From Streptomyces sp. CG 926 (GTDB lineage Bacteria > Actinomycetota > Actinomycetes > Streptomycetales > Streptomycetaceae), in NCBI RefSeq assembly GCF_003148825.1, contig NZ_QGGZ01000018.1:1-64000 (forward strand): a DNA stretch of 64,000 nucleotides, written 5' to 3'. Within the stretch, counting starts at the first letter, position 1; the number at the start of each line of letters is the position of its first letter. Under the pieces are notes generated by a model that ran no database searches, was not told the DNA's origin, and saw only the letters and a list, made by a program, of their open reading frames with translations. This document shows, piece after piece, positions 63,019 through 64,000 of this stretch. A program made the position numbers and the translations under genes.

Positions 63019-63094
63019 CCCGCCGGGGTCGACGCCCCCGGCGGCGGCGCGCGTACGCCGGGCGACAGCGGCGCGCGTACGCCGGACGGCGACC

Positions 63095-63652
63095 TCAGGC
63101 GGAGAGGGTGGCGGCCAGGGCCGGGGCCAGGCCCTGGACCACGCCCTCCGGGGTCAGGGCGACCACCCCCGGCAGCCGCAGCAGGTAGCGGGTCAGGGCC
63201 AGCCCCAGCAGCTGCGCGGAGACCAGGCCCGCCGCGGCCGCGGCCCGCTCCGGGCCGACGGCGGCCGCCAGCGCCGGGGCGACCTGCGCCGCGAACACCT
63301 CCCGCATCCGGTCCGCGGCCTGTTCGTTCGTCACCGCGGAGCGCAGCAGCACGAGCAGGGCGTCGTCGGCCGGGTCCCCCTCCCACCGCTCCACGAAATG
63401 GCGTACGAGGGCGGCCGGCAGCTCCCCGGTCGGCACGGCGGCCAGGTCGGGCAGGCGCAGGTCCACCGCGAGGGCGGCGTCGAAGAGCCGCTCCTTGCTG
63501 CCGAAGTAGCGCATGACCATCGAGGGGTCGATCTCCGCGTCCGCCGCGACGGCCCGGATGGTGGTGCGCTCGAAGCCCTGCGCGGCGAAGCGCTCCCGGG
63601 CCGCCCGCAGGATCGCCGTCTTCGTCAGGTCCGAGGTACGTCGTGCCGTCAT
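63095..63652 (-). CDS. TetR family transcriptional regulator
   Basis: 185 residues. N-terminal helix-turn-helix (TAILRAARERFAAQGFERTTIRAVAADAEIDPSMVMRYFGSKERLFDAAL) followed by a helical ligand domain of the TetR_C type. The ATG at 63652 fits the family start. Divergent from the FAD monooxygenase; a cluster of CAAC-N4-GTTG sites lies between. Expected to repress the monooxygenase and itself. Confidence 0.92.
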   Translation of the reverse strand: MTARRTSDLTKTAILRAARERFAAQGFERTTIRAVAADAEIDPSMVMRYFGSKERLFDAALAVDLRLPDLAAVPTGELPAALVRHFVERWEGDPADDALLVLLRSAVTNEQAADRMREVFAAQVAPALAAAVGPERAAAAAGLVSAQLLGLALTRYLLRLPGVVALTPEGVVQGLAPALAATLSA

Positions 63653-63654
63653 GC

Positions 63655-63737
63655 CAACAACCGTAGGCCAACAATCGTTGACATACCAGTGGGATGAGCG
63701 CACTCTCGTATCAACAGTTGTTGGCCAACAGACGTTG
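63655..63737. promoter_or_regulatory. Operator array of CAAC-N4-GTTG sites (TetR/monooxygenase)
   Basis: Copies of CAAC-N4-GTTG at 63669-63680, 63712-63723 and 63726-63737, plus a degenerate one at 63655-63666 (CAAC-N4-GTAG). A perfect GTTGGCCAAC (63720-63729) bridges the last two. A -35-like TTGACA overlaps the first site (63678-63683). The layout fits autoregulation by the divergent TetR protein. Confidence 0.65.
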
Positions 63738-63757
63738 GCCTATCGGAGGAGGCCCGC

Positions 63758-64000
63758 ATGACCAGCACCGCCGCACTCCCGACCCGTACGGACGTGGCCA
63801 TCGTCGGGGCCGGACCCACCGGGCTCGCCCTCGCCGTGACCCTGGCCGGGGCCGGCGTCGACTTCGTCCTCCTCGACAAGCAGGCCGAGGGCGCCAACAC
63901 CTCCCGCGCCGCCGTCGTGCACGCCCGCACCCTGGAGGTCCTCGACGAGCTCGACCCGAGCGGCGCCCTGTCCGGCGACCTCGTCGGCCGCGGCGTACGC
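63758..64000 (+). CDS. FAD-dependent monooxygenase (partial, cut by window edge)
   Basis: The first 81 residues are present: DVAIVGAGPTGLALAVTLAGAGVDFVLLDKQ contains the GxGxxG dinucleotide loop and the acidic end of the second strand, and SRAAVVHARTLEVLDEL is the motif typical of FAD aromatic hydroxylases (PheA/TetX type). Probably an aromatic-compound or polyketide hydroxylase. GGAGGA lies 8 bases before the ATG. Regulated by the divergent TetR gene. Confidence 0.85.
   Translation, partial: MTSTAALPTRTDVAIVGAGPTGLALAVTLAGAGVDFVLLDKQAEGANTSRAAVVHARTLEVLDELDPSGALSGDLVGRGVR

Overview
The window is chromosomal DNA of a Streptomyces (Actinomycetota). The evidence is the very high GC content, frequent GTG starts and 4-bp GTGA/ATGA stop-start overlaps, an almost canonical 87-residue WhiB, coenzyme F420 genes, and a gene order (ahcY, manA, manB, whiB, fbiAB, LCP genes, purEK, hutUFI) that resembles, from memory, the core region of Streptomyces chromosomes. 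It reads mostly as conserved core genome. Accessory signals are small: a 162-bp MITE-like element, dispersed palindromic repeats and a sortase-type surface operon.

Layout. 1-400: upstream leader and tandem promoters of a ribosomal RNA operon reading leftward off the window; the 16S gene itself is outside. 400-3088: SpoIIM-like membrane protein, divergent RDD membrane protein, and a conserved hypothetical. 3202-6784: ahcY, a signal-peptidase-like protein lacking both catalytic residues, and a CDF transporter. 6857-13555: mannose/cell-wall block (manA, a SIS-domain isomerase-like protein, Trm112-like, manB), DUF3499, a zincin-like protein and a DUF5719 exported protein. 13552-17181: large membrane glycosyltransferase. 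17549-17812: whiB. 18267-18992: a cysteine-rich leader peptide followed by a cysteine dioxygenase-type gene. 19051-21305: fbiA-fbiB (F420). 21397-24957: AlkA-type glycosylase, PGRP-type amidase and a TIGR03089 protein. 25143-39820: envelope glycopolymer region with five LytR-CpsA-Psr (LCP) ligase genes, two family-2 glycosyltransferases (one polyprenol-phosphate-mannose-synthase-like), a GT39-like enzyme, an acyltransferase, a thioesterase and manC. 39954-42649: acyl-CoA dehydrogenase and a divergent UDP-glucose dehydrogenase. 42754-46814: purK-purE coupled to two M19 dipeptidase paralogs, one with its metal site destroyed. 47026-49701: GtrA, then a MITE, then a histidine kinase/response regulator pair. 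50198-51718: POT peptide transporter. 51784-55934: four-gene exported surface operon with LPQTG and LAETG sorting signals and a DUF916-like protein. 56048-61543: histidine utilisation operon hutU-amidohydrolase-hutF-hutI. 61639-63018: divergent DAP-decarboxylase-like gene. 63095-64000: TetR regulator divergent from an FAD monooxygenase cut by the right edge.

How the genes fit together. manA, manB, manC and the polyprenol-phosphate-mannose synthase cover fructose-6-P to GDP-mannose to lipid-linked mannose. The GT39-like enzyme could use that donor, and the LCP enzymes would attach finished polymers to peptidoglycan. The most notable items are the cysteine leader peptide, the MITE inserted exactly between two convergent stop codons, the two pseudoenzymes (signal peptidase, dipeptidase), the surface-protein operon and the palindromic operator regions of the hut and TetR loci.
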